From: Rutpela maculata
Taxonomy: Eukaryota > Arthropoda > Insecta > Coleoptera > Cerambycidae
Direction: 5' to 3'
DNA length: 64,000 nucleotides
NCBI GenBank assembly: GCA_936432065.2
Contig: OW386287.2
Coordinates: 73,403,804-73,467,803 of the forward strand
Shown here piece after piece: positions 39,716 through 50,550 of this stretch. Position 1 is the stretch's first letter; every line of letters begins with the position of its first letter. The translations under genes were made by a program, and so were the position numbers. Under the pieces are notes generated by a model, which ran no database searches, had not been told where the DNA came from, and worked only from the letters and a program-made list of their open reading frames with translations.

Positions 39716-40018
39716 CCATTTGGGATATACGTTAATTTTGTTGACTTAAAATGATTAAAATAGAAGTTGTCTTCTTGCATGAGAAAAACAGCTTCCGAAA
39801 CTCGTACTGATTCGTACTTATGCCTACGTCCATTACTCGAACTTGGCGGCTCTCGCTCTTGAGAAGCTAGGCTTACCGGATCGCGCTCTTGCGTCGGGTT
39901 CGCCGTCTTTCCATGTCTGCTCATGGAGTAGACTTTAAATTTTCGATTCGACCGCATATAGGTCAAAATCGCCACTTAGAATTTTGAGAAGAAATATAAA
40001 AAAAAGAGAAAACGGCTA

Positions 40019-41207
40019 TTAGCCGTGGTCGACCTCGGAAATATCTAGAGGCGACTCTTCTATGTCTGGCTCATCTCGAGCATCATCGGGGTCTCGACTT
40101 ATTACATCCGGCTCATCTTGAGCACCTGCGGGAACATTGATTTGAACTAGTGTGGTATCGCTACGTCGCTCTGACCTGGGCGCGATCTCATTGTCTGATG
40201 AGGAAGCGTCGTCACTAAGACGAGTTTCATCCGGACTATCTTCTGATTCTTCAGACAATTCCAATTCAACATCGGGATCTCCCTTAGGTGCCGGCCTGAT
40301 GGCATCGACATGTAATCTCGTCGAAGTTACCCCCTTGTGAATGAGGTAAACTTCATCGGACAATCTCTTTAAAACCTTGTGTGGCCCACTCCACGACGGT
40401 GTGAAGGTATGATCCTTCCTGATCCTTTTAGTCATTACCATATCTCCCACTTTATATACGACCGGCGTTACTGCCACTTTGGGCGCGTAACGCCATTGGT
40501 AATTTGTTTGATTTCTACGAATCTCCTTGACTCTTTCAAGGCGGGGAACGTCCGCTTGATTACGACGTTCTTGTCTATAAGCGAACATATTCCAATCACC
40601 AATCTGCGGTAATTCATAGCCGAGTACTACGAAACTGGGCGTATGCCCCGTAGCGGCGTTTTTTCTTGTTCTCAAGATATATGCCATCTGACTAACATGT
40701 CGATCCCACTCGTCGTTGGGTGAACCATATAATAAGGTTTTTAAGATCTTCTTAGCTTCTTGCACCCTCCTTTCTATTGGATTGGCCTGTTGGTGGTAAG
40801 CTGCTGTGAAGAATCTTTCAATATTGTTACGTGTACAGAACGTATCGTAAAAGCCGGAATTGAAGTGGCCTCCCTGGTCGGAAATGATGACCCTCGGAAC
40901 GCCATATCTCGCCACTAGTTCCTCTTCGATAAATTGTGCTATTGTTTTTCCACTGACTTGGGTGAACGCCTTGGCTTCGACCCACTTACTAAATACATCC
41001 TCTACCATTAATATATATCGGTTATCTGCATCTTTGGTTCGCTGAAGCGGTCCTATTACATCGACGCTTAGAACTTCGGACGGATGCGATGGAGCATGGC
41101 TTCTGAGAGGCTTCGGTTGTGACTGTCTGCTTTTTACGGAATTACAAATAATGCACTCATTTAAATATTTGTTAACTAGCCTCGACAAATTATTAAAATA
41201 ATAGCGG
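40019..41207 (-). pseudogene. Integrase of the truncated Gypsy C relative
   Basis: Open frame of about 396 codons to the TAA at 40019-40021. It has C-I-I-C of the zinc finger, S-V-D-V-I-G-P-L (first Asp), I-I-S-D-Q-G-G-H-F-N (second Asp), N-P-I-E-R (Glu) and the same acidic C-terminus ending E-V-D-H-G as Gypsy C. Relative to C it has one codon deleted (K-P-L against K-A-P-L) and a few substitutions. The two His of the zinc finger and all upstream pol are missing, and the frame beyond 41207 is unrelated sequence. Integrase alone would not be expressed without an LTR promoter. Confidence 0.9.
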
Positions 41208-41446
41208 GTGTCAAAATACAATTTTGCCACCCTGTATCTTTTTCCACAGCAACAATTTACTAAAGCATGTTTGGTTATATTCTCATATTTTGATCCTTGA
41301 ACTATGGTCTATTAGTGATGGTCCACCCTGTATAAGCAGTCATGTCGCTATCATATAATATTGACTAGTGCTAAAGTATATTCAGTTTCAAGACTTAGTA
41401 GAAACAAACAAATACATGTGCATACTGCATATAGATACGCTCGCAG
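41208..41446. other. Flank, no gene seen
   Basis: Two ACCCTGTAT-type phrases (41230 and 41322) are the only repetition noticed. Confidence 0.5.
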
Positions 41447-42122
41447 TAAAGGTTCAGACGCATCAGCCAGTTGTTTAGTCGAGTGGTCGAGTAATTTAGT
41501 CCGTCTGAACACATTAACTTTAGTAGAGTAACCTGGCATGGTCGAGTGGACGGTTTAGTTTAGTAAATACAACTCTATTCTATTTTGTCAGGCGAGTAGC
41601 CCTCCCCCACCATGTTTTTTTTCACTCGCATCGGAACTAGGCACGTCTGGACAGAAGCCCGAGTAAATTTTTTTTCGAGTTATTCTTGTGACTGGGATTA
41701 TCTGTTGGTTTGCGTATACACAATAAAAATACAAATGGCACATGGATCTGAAGACAACTTTTAAATTTGTTTCCGAGTATGTAAAAGCATTGCTGTCTGT
41801 GGGATATTAGGGAAGAGTATAAAAACAGGCAAATTCGCCAATCTGTATATTTAAAAATTTAACAGGTCATGGGTATTGAAGGGTTCGGAATAAAAGAAAT
41901 TGTACAAAAAATAAAAAACATTAGATCTACATAGTTCAGTTCTTACATCTGACTCGACTTGATTTCCGGTAGTCGACTAAACTACTGTCTGCGTGTAAAC
42001 CGTTGCTTTAGCTCGAATACATTCGCCAAACTCTACTAAATAGCTATCTGTGTGTGAACAGCACTCACTCGACTAAAGAACTGTACTCGACTAAACCATT
42101 GGCTGCGTCTGAACCAGCTTTA
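41447..42122. mobile_element. MITE with GGTTCAGACGCA termini
   Basis: Left end AAAGGTTCAGACGCATCAGCC...GTTTAGTCGAG and right end CTCGACTAAACC...GGCTGCGTCTGAACC...CTTT form an inverted repeat. Further GTCGAGT / ACTCGAC words repeat inside both ends. The interior (41590-41930) has a damaged minus-strand stretch that might derive from a Harbinger-type MADF/Myb-like gene; this is weak. TSD not resolved. Confidence 0.7.
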
Positions 42123-42138
42123 AGGACCATATAAACAT

Positions 42139-42225
42139 AATATTTATTTAATTTTTATTTAATATTTATTTAATATTTATTTAATGTTTATTTAATATTT
42201 ATATGATATTTATTATTTACAATTT
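42139..42225. repeat. AT tandem repeat, ATATTTATTTA unit
   Basis: About seven imperfect units of 11-12 bp. Confidence 0.8.
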
Positions 42226-42994
42226 AAATTTTATCAAACTAGCGAAAAAAAAACAACTTATCGTGATATACAACGCTTCGAGATCAACAGGTCCCACTTT
42301 AATTATTCAGTTATTAAAGATAAGATTATGTTTAAAATTTCAACAATAGGTAAAAATGCTAAAGGTAATAGATTTAATTATGCCTAGAGTCTGCAGTACC
42401 CTTCTGTTAACTTCGAAACCTTTGAAACATTGCTGCGAAATTTGAAACGTTTTTACAATAAGACAGTAGTTCTCTGACAGAAAATGAAAAGTGGAAAATC
42501 ACAAGGAATGGCTTGATAGTGGGTATGAGATTTTTGCAGTGAAAAAAATTAAATTGAAAAATGACTAAAATATATTAGGTTTCTCATTCCTGGCTTTTGA
42601 CATTCAGGACTTTATGTTTTTAAACAATCTATTCTCCATACAACTATCTCATCCCTGCCCATTATCATTTCTTCCAAGTCGTTGAATTTAAATTAAGTTT
42701 TTTAATAATTTATAAGATATTCTTTTAAAATTAGGTAAATCACTTATTATTAACTTCCTTTGATGTTAAAACACTATGGTAGGAAGTTTACTTCGAAAGA
42801 AAAATTCATATACTTTTTTCATCACAGTCGCCTACTAAATCAAAATTCGCTTTTTGTTTTTGGCTCAAATAGGTCGTGTATTTTAATGTTCTCTAACTAC
42901 ATTATAGACACTACGATTAGAAAATGAAAGTTATCTTGACACCATCTTTCCTATATACGAAAGCGACTGCGAAAAAGGAAATTAGAATTAGAAG
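42226..42994. other. AT-rich stretch, no gene seen
   Basis: Short frames only; no repeat structure recognised. Confidence 0.6.
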
Positions 42995-43047
42995 GAACAA
43001 ATTACCGTTAATATAAAAATCGCTGTCTATGGAATCACTACTTCCCA
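42995..43047 (+). repeat. Repeat family R, copy R3, left end
   Basis: AAAATCGCTGTCTATGGAATCACTACTTCC equals the first bases of R1 and R2. Then the 43048 element begins; R resumes near 59866 with TTTGGGAAATAACTGTTCATAGAAC. Separated by 16.8 kb of nested insertions. Confidence 0.75.
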
Positions 43048-43297
43048 GAGCTGGGCGGGCACTGCTAAAAAGTGCTCGCGAGCACTAAGCACTAAGCACT
43101 CAAAGAAAGTGCTTTATTTTTCGAGCACTAAGAACTGTTAATAGTAGAATGCTCGCGATTACTAAACATTCTGAAAAAGTGCTTTAAATCCAGGAGCACT
43201 AAGCACTAAGTACAAAAATTTAAATAATGGAGTATTTATTGTTGAGGCTAGAATTTCATTGAATTTATGTGTTATTTATAAAAATGGTAAAAAAAAA

Positions 43298-43399
43298 GAG
43301 AGGAAATATGTTACAGGAAAAAGTTGTTTCTAGTTCCATTGAAAGTTCGGATATGAAATTTGAACATCGTATCTCAAAGTTGATATTTTTGTCAAAATG
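43298..43399 (+). repeat. Left inner arm of the inverted-repeat element
   Basis: Includes GAGAGGAAAT, AAAAAGTTGTTTCTA, ATATGAAATTTGAACATCGT and TCTCAAAGTTGATATTTTTG. Inverse match at 58736-58833. Confidence 0.8.
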
Positions 43400-43536
43400 A
43401 TGATTAAAATAATTAAATTGAACCAAAGTGCATAAAAACGTGATAACAAAACATCAATAGAAATATTGATGAAAATGGAAGCCGATTTTTTCTATTTTTC
43501 ATTTTTTTAATCCATTTTTTAAAATTATTTTAATAA

Positions 43537-43953
43537 TGTCACGTGTTTCCACCCTTAGGAAACTAATCCTTGCAAATTTCGTGGGTTCCAAAAATTATAA
43601 CAAGAGATGTCCACTAACACACTTTATTAATTAACTTACTGGATACTTCACAATTCTATTATTAATTTAAATGCACTTAAATGACTAAAAATAACAATGT
43701 TTATCACTTTGTATTCTTAACCTCACTTTTCGAAACTTCTCTACTTTCTATACTTTCTGAACTACCCGCCGAGAATGCGGTCGGTCTTTTATACCTAAAA
43801 ATGACAGATCTCGATTTTTCTGTGATGACGCCACCATTCTCTAGATAATTCCAGATTGTCACTTTAGAACTAACTTCTGATAGGTTCTTTCTCGAGTAGG
43901 TGCAAATACATCTGAATTAATTGAATTCATTCTAGAGGTGGCAACACATCACA
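43537..43953 (-). repeat. 3' LTR of Gypsy B (417 bp)
   Basis: TGTCACG...ATCACA on the plus strand. TATAAAAG at 43786-43793 on the minus strand. Compared by eye with the 5' LTR there are about five or six differences (for example ACTAATCC against ACTACCCC, ACTGGATA against ACTCGATA, one extra T at 43858), roughly 1-2 percent. Confidence 0.92.
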
Positions 43954-43968
43954 CTGCCCCCTCCTTAA
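43954..43968 (-). other. Polypurine tract of Gypsy B
   Basis: On the minus strand TTAAGGAGGGGGCAG directly precedes the LTR start TGTGATG; standard second-strand primer position. Confidence 0.85.
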
Positions 43969-44038
43969 GCCTGAACGTCCCGGTCAGGCAATTCAGCCTC
44001 TTTCACATACTTCGCCAGTCTATCCAAGTGTACGATCT

Positions 44039-45060
44039 TCATCTTGGACTTTTTGTTTCGTTGAATCCGATAGACGACATCATTAATTCGGGTAATAACA
44101 GTATACGGTCCTTCCCAAGGAGGTTGAAGTTTCGGTGACTTCCCTTTCTTTCGCTGTGGGTTGTACAGCCAAACCAGATCTCCTGCCTTGAACTACCCTT
44201 ACGGTCGTATCGAGCCTTCATTCGGTCACTGGCTATGGTGATTTGGTCTCTAACCAGCTCATGAACATTTCTTAGCCGTTCACTCATTTCATCCACATAG
44301 CTGTTCACAGGAAGCTGTTCTCCGCCTGGTGTTCCGAAAATCAAATCACACGGCAGTCTGATCTCATGTCCAAATATTACACGGGCTGGTGTTTGTTTCG
44401 TAGACTCGTGGATAGCAGCTCTGTATGCCATGAGGAAGAACGGTATGTGGAGATCCCAATCACGTTGATTCTTATGAACCACTTTAGAGAGATGTTCTTT
44501 CGTGGTCTTGTTATGTCGTTCCACCATTCCATCTGATTGCGGGTGAAGGGCTGTTGTCCGTGTTTTGTGTATCCCCAATAACTTGCAGATTTGCTGAAAC
44601 GCCCCTGACTCAAAGTTCCTCCCTTGATCTGAGTGCAGCTCCAGGGGTACACCAAACCGACGTATCAAATTATCTACCAAGACTTTGGCGACAGTGACTG
44701 CTTCTTGGTTTGGAATCGCATAGGCCTCTGGCCACTTACTAAAATAGTCCATGGCAACCAGTATATACTTGTTACCATCCTTGGTTACTGGGAATGGGCC
44801 GGCTATATCGATTGCGATCCTCTCGAAAGGAGCTCCGACGTTATATTGCTTCATTGCACCCCTACTTCTAGTCTGTGGTCCCTTACTGGCTGCACAAATT
44901 TTGCAATTGCGATACCAAGCTTCCACATCTTGACCACTGTTTACCCAATAAAATCGTTCTCGTACTTTATTCAGGGTCTTATTAACGCCGAAATGCCCAC
45001 CGGATGCTCAATTATGCACTTCCTGAAGTACTTTCGGTACCCGACACCTGGGAATCACTA
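44039..45060 (-). pseudogene. Integrase of Gypsy B
   Basis: From right to left: H-N followed by a stop then G-G-H-F-G in the zinc-finger region, C-K-I-C, I-D-I-A-G-P-F-P (first catalytic Asp), H-S-D-Q-G-R-N-F-E (second), G-M-V-E-R-H-N (Glu), and M-A-Y-R-A-A-I-H. This is a chromovirus/Mdg-like Gypsy integrase. Near 44193 a one-base change of frame removes the normal C-terminus; the correct frame continues to about 43967 with V-W-L-Y-N-P and ends just before the PPT. Stops upstream of 44926 also break the zinc finger. The catalytic core itself is open. Confidence 0.85.
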
Positions 45061-45294
45061 GACGCATAACAACTTCCCTGCCATCCGGGCTTTCCCAAGC
45101 TCTCTTTAGCAGCCCTTTCATGACTTTAAGTGAATCCCATTAAGCCCACAAAGCCTTCAATCCAACTGCCTTGTCCGAAACATCCTTCCACGCTGGTCGA
45201 ATTCCTTTCTCCTTTGCTTTCAATATAGCCCCAATCTATGTGTCATTCAGTTGTTCTTGTCTCAGGGCTTCGGTTGTCCAATCATCCGGAACCT

Positions 45295-45729
45295 CTATTT
45301 TAATAGTGTTGACGGCCACCGTACCCTGTCTTTCTTTGTGACATCGTTTAATTTTCGATAATCGACACAAAATCTTAACGTTCCGTCCTTCTTGGCAACC
45401 AAAACTACTGGCGATGACCAGGGACTCGTTGACTCTTCAATGACTCCATCTTGTAGCATCTTATCTATCATTGCCGAGGCATCTTCTTGTTTCGCTAATG
45501 GAAGCCTCCTAGGTGGTTGTCGAATAGCGGGTGAGTCGCCAGTATTTATCCGATGCTGGACTATGTCTGTTTTTGTAAGGGCCTCTGTATTCTTGGCAAA
45601 TACTGAACTTTCCTTTTCCAGGAACTTGATTGCCTCCATTCGTTCATCCTCAGATAAATGCTCCAACTGGGTACTCAACAAGGTCAAAACTTCCTGGTCT
45701 ATTTTCATAGATGAACTTCTTCCCTTTGT
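45295..45729 (-). pseudogene. RT stub of Gypsy B (fingers only)
   Basis: Contains Q-P-P-R-R-L-P, M-L-Q-D-G-V-I-E-E-S, W-S-S-P-V-V-L-V-A-K-K-D-G and R-F-C-V-D-Y-R-K-L-N-D-V-T-K-K-D, the standard Gypsy RT start. Straight after K-K-D (near 45330) similarity jumps to sequence just before the integrase zinc finger. Palm motifs including Y-x-D-D and all of RNase H are deleted, about 1.5 kb going by usual Gypsy spacing. It is in frame with the protease, separated by one TAA at 45730-45732. Confidence 0.88.
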
Positions 45730-46320
45730 TTATTCCTCGCACCTCGCTACCCATGTGACCGGTTCATAGGAGCCAATCGGTTTGCCTTCCTTAATTGTCA
45801 CAGAGTGGGAATTTAAATTAACGACTCTAATTGGGATTTTGTCTTTAGTCCGGGTTAAAGTTCTCGCCACAATAATATTGGGTAGGAACTTAATCGATTC
45901 GTCATCTTCAACTAGGCCAACACGGTACCCTCCAGGATTTCCTTCTAAGGCAGCATCGATCATTTGTTCTGAATGAGCAAGAGTCTTGATCGTCTGTGTT
46001 GTTAATAATCTCGCTTTATGGAATTCATCTGCGGTTGCCAGAATAAAGTCCTGCAGTTCCAAGTTGACCTCTCCATGGACCGCAGCCCTGTCCCCCGTGG
46101 CTGTCCGAATGATTACTCCATTTTGCTTCTTGTCAATCTGCAAGCCTGATATAAACCCTGGCTGCACTATTGATGACGTAGCACCGGTGTCAATAGTAAA
46201 CACGCATTTTCTTCCATTCACATATCCTTGCAACAACAGACTACTTGGAATTCTTTGGAGCTGGGAAATCTTTATTTCTCTGGGAGCACCGCATTCCCTA
46301 GCCAGCACAGCCCCCTTGGT
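45730..46320 (-). pseudogene. Aspartic protease of Gypsy B
   Basis: Frame with T-I-D-T-G-A-T-S-S-I-V (the D-T-G active site) near codon 40 and I-L-P-N-I-I-V-A-R-T-like second-half sequence. Size is normal for a Gypsy protease plus linker to RT. An in-frame TAA ends it at 45730, where the polyprotein should run on into RT. The upstream join to gag is broken by stops between 46330 and 46510. Confidence 0.85.
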
Positions 46321-46399
46321 GCTGGCTATCTCTAGTTTTCCTGCTTCTCTTCAACATTCACAGCATTTACTCGACTCTCCGAGTTCTGCTATCGACAGT

Positions 46400-46510
46400 C
46401 TCGTTTCATTTGTCCCACCTTGCCGCAGTTGAAACATTTAATACCTCCGCTCGGCTTTCTTCTATTTTGTTGTTTTTCTTGCATTCCGAGGTCATCTAAT
46501 TTATCGAATA
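46400..46510 (-). pseudogene. Zinc-knuckle region of Gypsy B gag
   Basis: After a stop at 46512, the sequence C-F-N-C-G-K-V-G-Q-M-K-R-D-C shows a C-x2-C-x4-H-x4-C knuckle in which the His is Gln. The missing metal ligand and the preceding stop both disable nucleic-acid binding by this copy. Confidence 0.75.
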
Positions 46511-46511
46511 A

Positions 46512-47690
46512 TTAGGTAAACATTTTCTGCATCTCAGTCAACATGGGGTTCTGGTTCATTTCTGGTTGCGGTTCTTCGAGAGTCACAGCTCGCACTCTCG
46601 ACCTTGGCGTATCCCTGTAAGCTGCTTCTACTTCGAGTGCACGCACCAAAGCTTCGCTACTACTTTGGTGTCTCCTCAGCCTCAAAACTCGCCTGACCTC
46701 TTCGTCCCTTATGCCATCTAAAAAGGCCCCCACGGCTAATTGCTCCTGAAATTCTCTAGGTGCATTCGGATACGCCAGGTGTGCCAGTCTCTCTATTGCA
46801 GCTTCAAATTCTTGTAGGCTTTCCCCAGCCTTTTGCATCCGTGATTTTAACTGGGCCTGGTATACTTGGGCGAGATGTTGGTCGCCATATCTCAAGTCCA
46901 ATGCAGCTTCCAAGACTTTGAAGTCCCTTTGTTTATCCACTGGGATAGTTTGAAGCAACTCTGAGGCCTGGCCCCTTAACGCCAGAACTAATGCCATGGC
47001 CTTTTCCTCATTATCCCAGTTGTTCGCACACGCTGCTGCCTCAAACTGCCTCTTGTACGTCGTCCAGGAACTTTGGCCGTCAAAAGAAGGAGGTTTTATT
47101 CGCTGACCTGATGATACCACCTGCTGGCTTCCTCTATCTCTCAACTGTCGTTTAAGCCGGTCTATTTCTCCTTTGACTTCTTCTTCGAACTTGTTTACTT
47201 TCTCTTTAACTTCAGTTACTTTTCCTTTTACTTGACTGACTTCTGTCTCAACTACTCCTACTTTACCTTCGACCTTGTTTATCTCTTCTTTGACTTCACA
47301 TTTTAGTACTTCATTGGCAGAAATTATAGCGTCCTGTTGTATTTTGATTTGTTCATTTAGAATTTTCCTTAATTCTTCCTGGCGTCTTTCTTGCTCCTGT
47401 TTTTCCTCTTGATGGCGTCTTTCTTGTTCTTCTTTCTCCTCTTGCTGTCGTATCTTCAGGTCTTCCATAATTTGTCTCAATTCGTCTTTCTCTTCTTGAC
47501 GTCTTCTTTCTTCATCCTCTTTTTCTTTCTGACGTCTTATTTCCTGATCTTCCATCATTTTCTTTAATTAATCCCTTTCTTCTTGACATCTTCTTTCTTC
47601 CTCTTGACGTCTTTTCTCCTGTTCTACTTTGTCTTCCTGGCGTCTTCTTTCTTGTTCTTATGGGCATAAATTATGTTGCAATAAAATAGA
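46512..47690 (-). pseudogene. gag: Gag of Gypsy B
   Basis: 46512-47558 is open for 348 codons. The N-terminal 90 residues are Glu/Arg/Lys/Gln-rich coiled coil as in Gypsy A, then comes a V-E-T-E-V-S-Q-V-K-G heptad region. A capsid-like domain follows with P-P-S-F-D-G-Q-S-S-W, F-E-A-A-A, W-D-N-E-E-K-A-M-A-L-V and L-R-G-Q-A-S-E-L-L-Q, typical of Gypsy/Ty3-type gag (retrotrans_gag). Upstream of 47558 the similarity to A continues to about 47650, but a G-to-T change makes a TAA (GATGAA in A, GATTAA in B) and the A-like start is absent. Confidence 0.85.
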
Positions 47691-48089
47691 TTTAACTGTC
47701 ACGTCAATATCGGTAATGGAACTTTCCAGAAAAATCTCGAACCAGCACGAAAAAGTCTTATCCAAAGTCTTTTGTCACTATCCAGTCCAGAGAATTTAAT
47801 AATCTCCATTAATGTCCAAATAGAAAAGTTCTAGTAATTTTCACGCACTAACACAAATGAGTTTTTTTTTTTCAGTGTCTCTATCACTTCTCAGTTCAAA
47901 GGATAATTATCACTAATGTCCTAATAAAATATTCTACAATGTCTCAAAAATGCACTTAACACTATTTTCCTGTTCGAAAATAACCCTCGAACAATGTCCA
48001 GTAAATTAGTCCTCTGCGTTAACACTAACCCTCGAGAATACTTCTCGAACACTCCAGCACAACTTCAGAGCTCCTCTTGTAATAAAATT

Positions 48090-48104
48090 CCGCTTCTGAC
48101 ACCA
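48090..48104 (-). other. Primer-binding site of Gypsy B
   Basis: TGGTGTCAGAAGCGG on the minus strand, identical to that of Gypsy A, three bases from the LTR. Confidence 0.85.
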
Positions 48105-48107
48105 ATT

Positions 48108-48514
48108 TGTCACGTGTTTCCACCCTTAGGAAACTACCCCTTGCAAATTTCGTGGGTTCCAAAAATTATAACAAGAGATGTCCACTAACACACTTTATTA
48201 ATTAACTTACTCGATACTTCACAATTCTATTATTAATTTAAATGCACTTAAATGACTAAAAATAACAATGTTTATCACTTTGTATTCTTAACCTCACTTT
48301 TCGAAACTTCTCTACTTTCTATACTTTCTGAACTACCCGCCGAGAATGCGGTCGGTCTTTTATACCTAAAAATGACAGATCTCGATTTTTCTGTGATGAC
48401 GCCACCATTCTCTAGATAATTCCAGATGTCACTTTAGAACTAACTTCTGGTAGGTTCTTTCTCGAGTAGGTGCAAATACATCTGAATTAATTGAATTCAT
48501 TCTAGGGGTGGCAA
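48108..48514 (-). repeat. 5' LTR of Gypsy B, main part
   Basis: Same as 43537-43953 but stops after GGTGGCAA, where Gypsy C is inserted; the last nine bases CACATCACA lie at 58719-58727. TATA box at 48357-48364 (minus). Confidence 0.92.
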
Positions 48515-50538
48515 TGTAGAAGAACGCACTACCGGGCGTCAAAATGACGCGACACCAATTTATTTCTCAGGGGGCGCCAGTCGCGTATTACCCCGTTCTT
48601 CTACCTCCCAGGCGGGTTCGAGATAAGATGACTTCGGTAGCCGAAAAGCGGGACCAAGGCTGCACTACCACAGATCGGAAACTACGCTCTCTCTGGACCC
48701 GAATTCCCTCGTTAGGGGTTTAGGCACCTCTTAATTTCCTGAATTTTTGCATAAAAAAATCCCAACCGAAGAATTTCTCTGCGGAGGGATTAGTTTTGGT
48801 ACGCGAAAATCACGTTTTGGTCCATTAATAACGGAATATATTTCTCAAAAAACGCATAAAAAAATCCCTATCGAACCTCCGTAAAACAACCAGAAGGTCG
48901 AACGTTAATGCGAATTAACTCGACACATCCGGTTTTCTATACGAAAGTTCCAGGGATTATAGACCGTCAACAGGCCTCAAGATCAATTAAGAAACATTAG
49001 TTCAAAGAATCCGTTTATTTAACAGAATTGGTTATACAAAATTCTCAAGAAAGAATCGTGCCTTCCCCAATCAAGGTAGTGACTTTCAGACCATACAAGC
49101 GAGAGCGCTCGCGCTAACGATCGATTAGGTAGAAAAGATTCATACGTACCTTCTCCGAATCAAAATGCGAGCTTTTAGAATCATTTCAGACTCTGGGTAA
49201 ATGAATAATTAAGGCTGACTGAAATTAACTTAAAAAAGTTTTACTAAATGAATTTAGTTTCGCTAGAGACTACCTAGCTTTAAAGTTCTTGTATCGTGGA
49301 AATTCACGTACTCAAACACATTCAGAGGACTTATTACTGCATAAGTTGAGTGGCGTTCGATCAGTCCACGACTTACTAACCCTTATCACAGTCGATTAAT
49401 AATATCGATTTGGCAGCGTCTCACCTTCGAGCGACTATTAGGCAAAATTGAATTTTTGGATTTTTATGCACAAGGCGTTTTCCTCTATAACTTTGTCATT
49501 TGAAAAGCCCCGTTATTGGCTTTTCTACCATCGCTTTGTCTGGACTACTCAACGCGCTCGACCAAATTGCGAGCCGCTGGGTCAATCCAAACTCTTTCCA
49601 TGCGAGAAACCGGCCTTGTACATGTGCATTGATTTCTATCAATTTTTGCTTATCGGCACTACGCCGGCTTTGACAAAATCTTCTATTTTGCCTTTTGGAT
49701 GCAGTGCATCGTTAAAATTTTATGCTCATACTTTAGAATTGTACTTTCAATGATCGTACCTCAAAGGTCAATGTCTTTGGTTGAGGAATAAAAAATAAAA
49801 AATAATTTAAAGTATATTTTCGTGGTACTTTTTAAACTGACTTCGTGGTACTTTTGAAAAATCCAGTTTAAGACCAATTTTAGCGTACTTTTGAAAAATC
49901 GATTTTCGAGCCAAATTTCAAGGTACTTTTGAAAAACTAATCTGCGGGTGAAATTTTGGCGTACTTTTGAAAAATCGATTTTCAAGCCAAATTTCAAGGT
50001 ACTTTTGAAAAGTTAATCCGCGGGTGAAATTTTGGCGTACTTTTGAAAAATTGATTTTCAAGCCAAATTTCAAGGTACTTTTGAAAAGTTAATCTGCGGG
50101 TGAAATTTTGGCGTACTTTTGAAAAATCGATCTTCAAGCCAAATTTCAACGCAGTTTTGAAAAATTAGTCTGCAAGTGAAACTTTGGCGTACTTTCGATA
50201 AATCGATTCCTGGGCCAAATTTTGACGCCCTTCCAAAAATATTATTTTTCAAAGTCCAATTTATGATACCTTTGAAAAAGTATACTATTCATAAATCTTT
50301 GTCATTATATACTTCTACTCTGATATTCTGAACCAAAAACATTTTTCCTAAGTGAAAATTCGGTGTTTCTTCGAATTTTCGCCTGGTCATTTCCAACGCC
50401 TTATAGAACCCAAAACGGTCCTTGTGGACTGATCTGCGCCTCTGCAGACTCCCAAAAATGTCTTTAAATGAAATTTTTGCCTAAGTCGAATTTTGATTAT
50501 GTCTTCAACTTAGGACGATTTTGGAGAGTTCTACAACA
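48515..50538 (-). repeat. 3' LTR of Gypsy C (2024 bp)
   Basis: TGTAGAAGAACGC...TTCTACAACA on the plus strand, giving TG...CA ends. Unusually long for a Gypsy LTR. Contains the 76 bp tandem repeat (49820-50240). I find no difference from 56691-58714 on reading. Confidence 0.95.
49820..50240 (-). repeat. 76 bp tandem repeat inside the 3' LTR
   Basis: GCGTACTTTTGAAAAATCGAT recurs at 49883, 49959, 50035, 50111 and, degenerate, 50189, with a GGTACTTTTGAAAA half-unit between. Present in both LTRs (second at 57996-58416). Confidence 0.9.
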
Positions 50539-50550
50539 CTCCCCTCCTTT
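50539..50550 (-). other. Polypurine tract of Gypsy C
   Basis: AAAGGAGGGGAG on the minus strand directly before the LTR start TGTTGTAGAA. Confidence 0.9.

Larger units (their letters stand above)
38966..41207 (-). mobile_element. Truncated relative of Gypsy C (pol end and 3' region)
   Basis: Matches 50656-53150 of Gypsy C closely, from AACGGCCTTAATTGGGG to the integrase zinc-finger region, but lacks both LTRs, gag, protease, RT and RNase H. The 130 bp repeat is present in two copies (39456 and 39590) where C has four. It is not the source of C and cannot move by itself. Confidence 0.9.

Noticed and set aside
41590..41930. Harbinger MADF/Myb-like gene inside the GGTTCAGACGCA MITE
   Set aside because: Similarity too weak by eye; recorded only as a possibility in the MITE entry.
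49448..49753. 101-codon plus-strand frame inside the LTR of Gypsy C, repeated at 57624-57929
   Set aside because: Duplicated only because the LTR is duplicated; no motif, antisense to the element.
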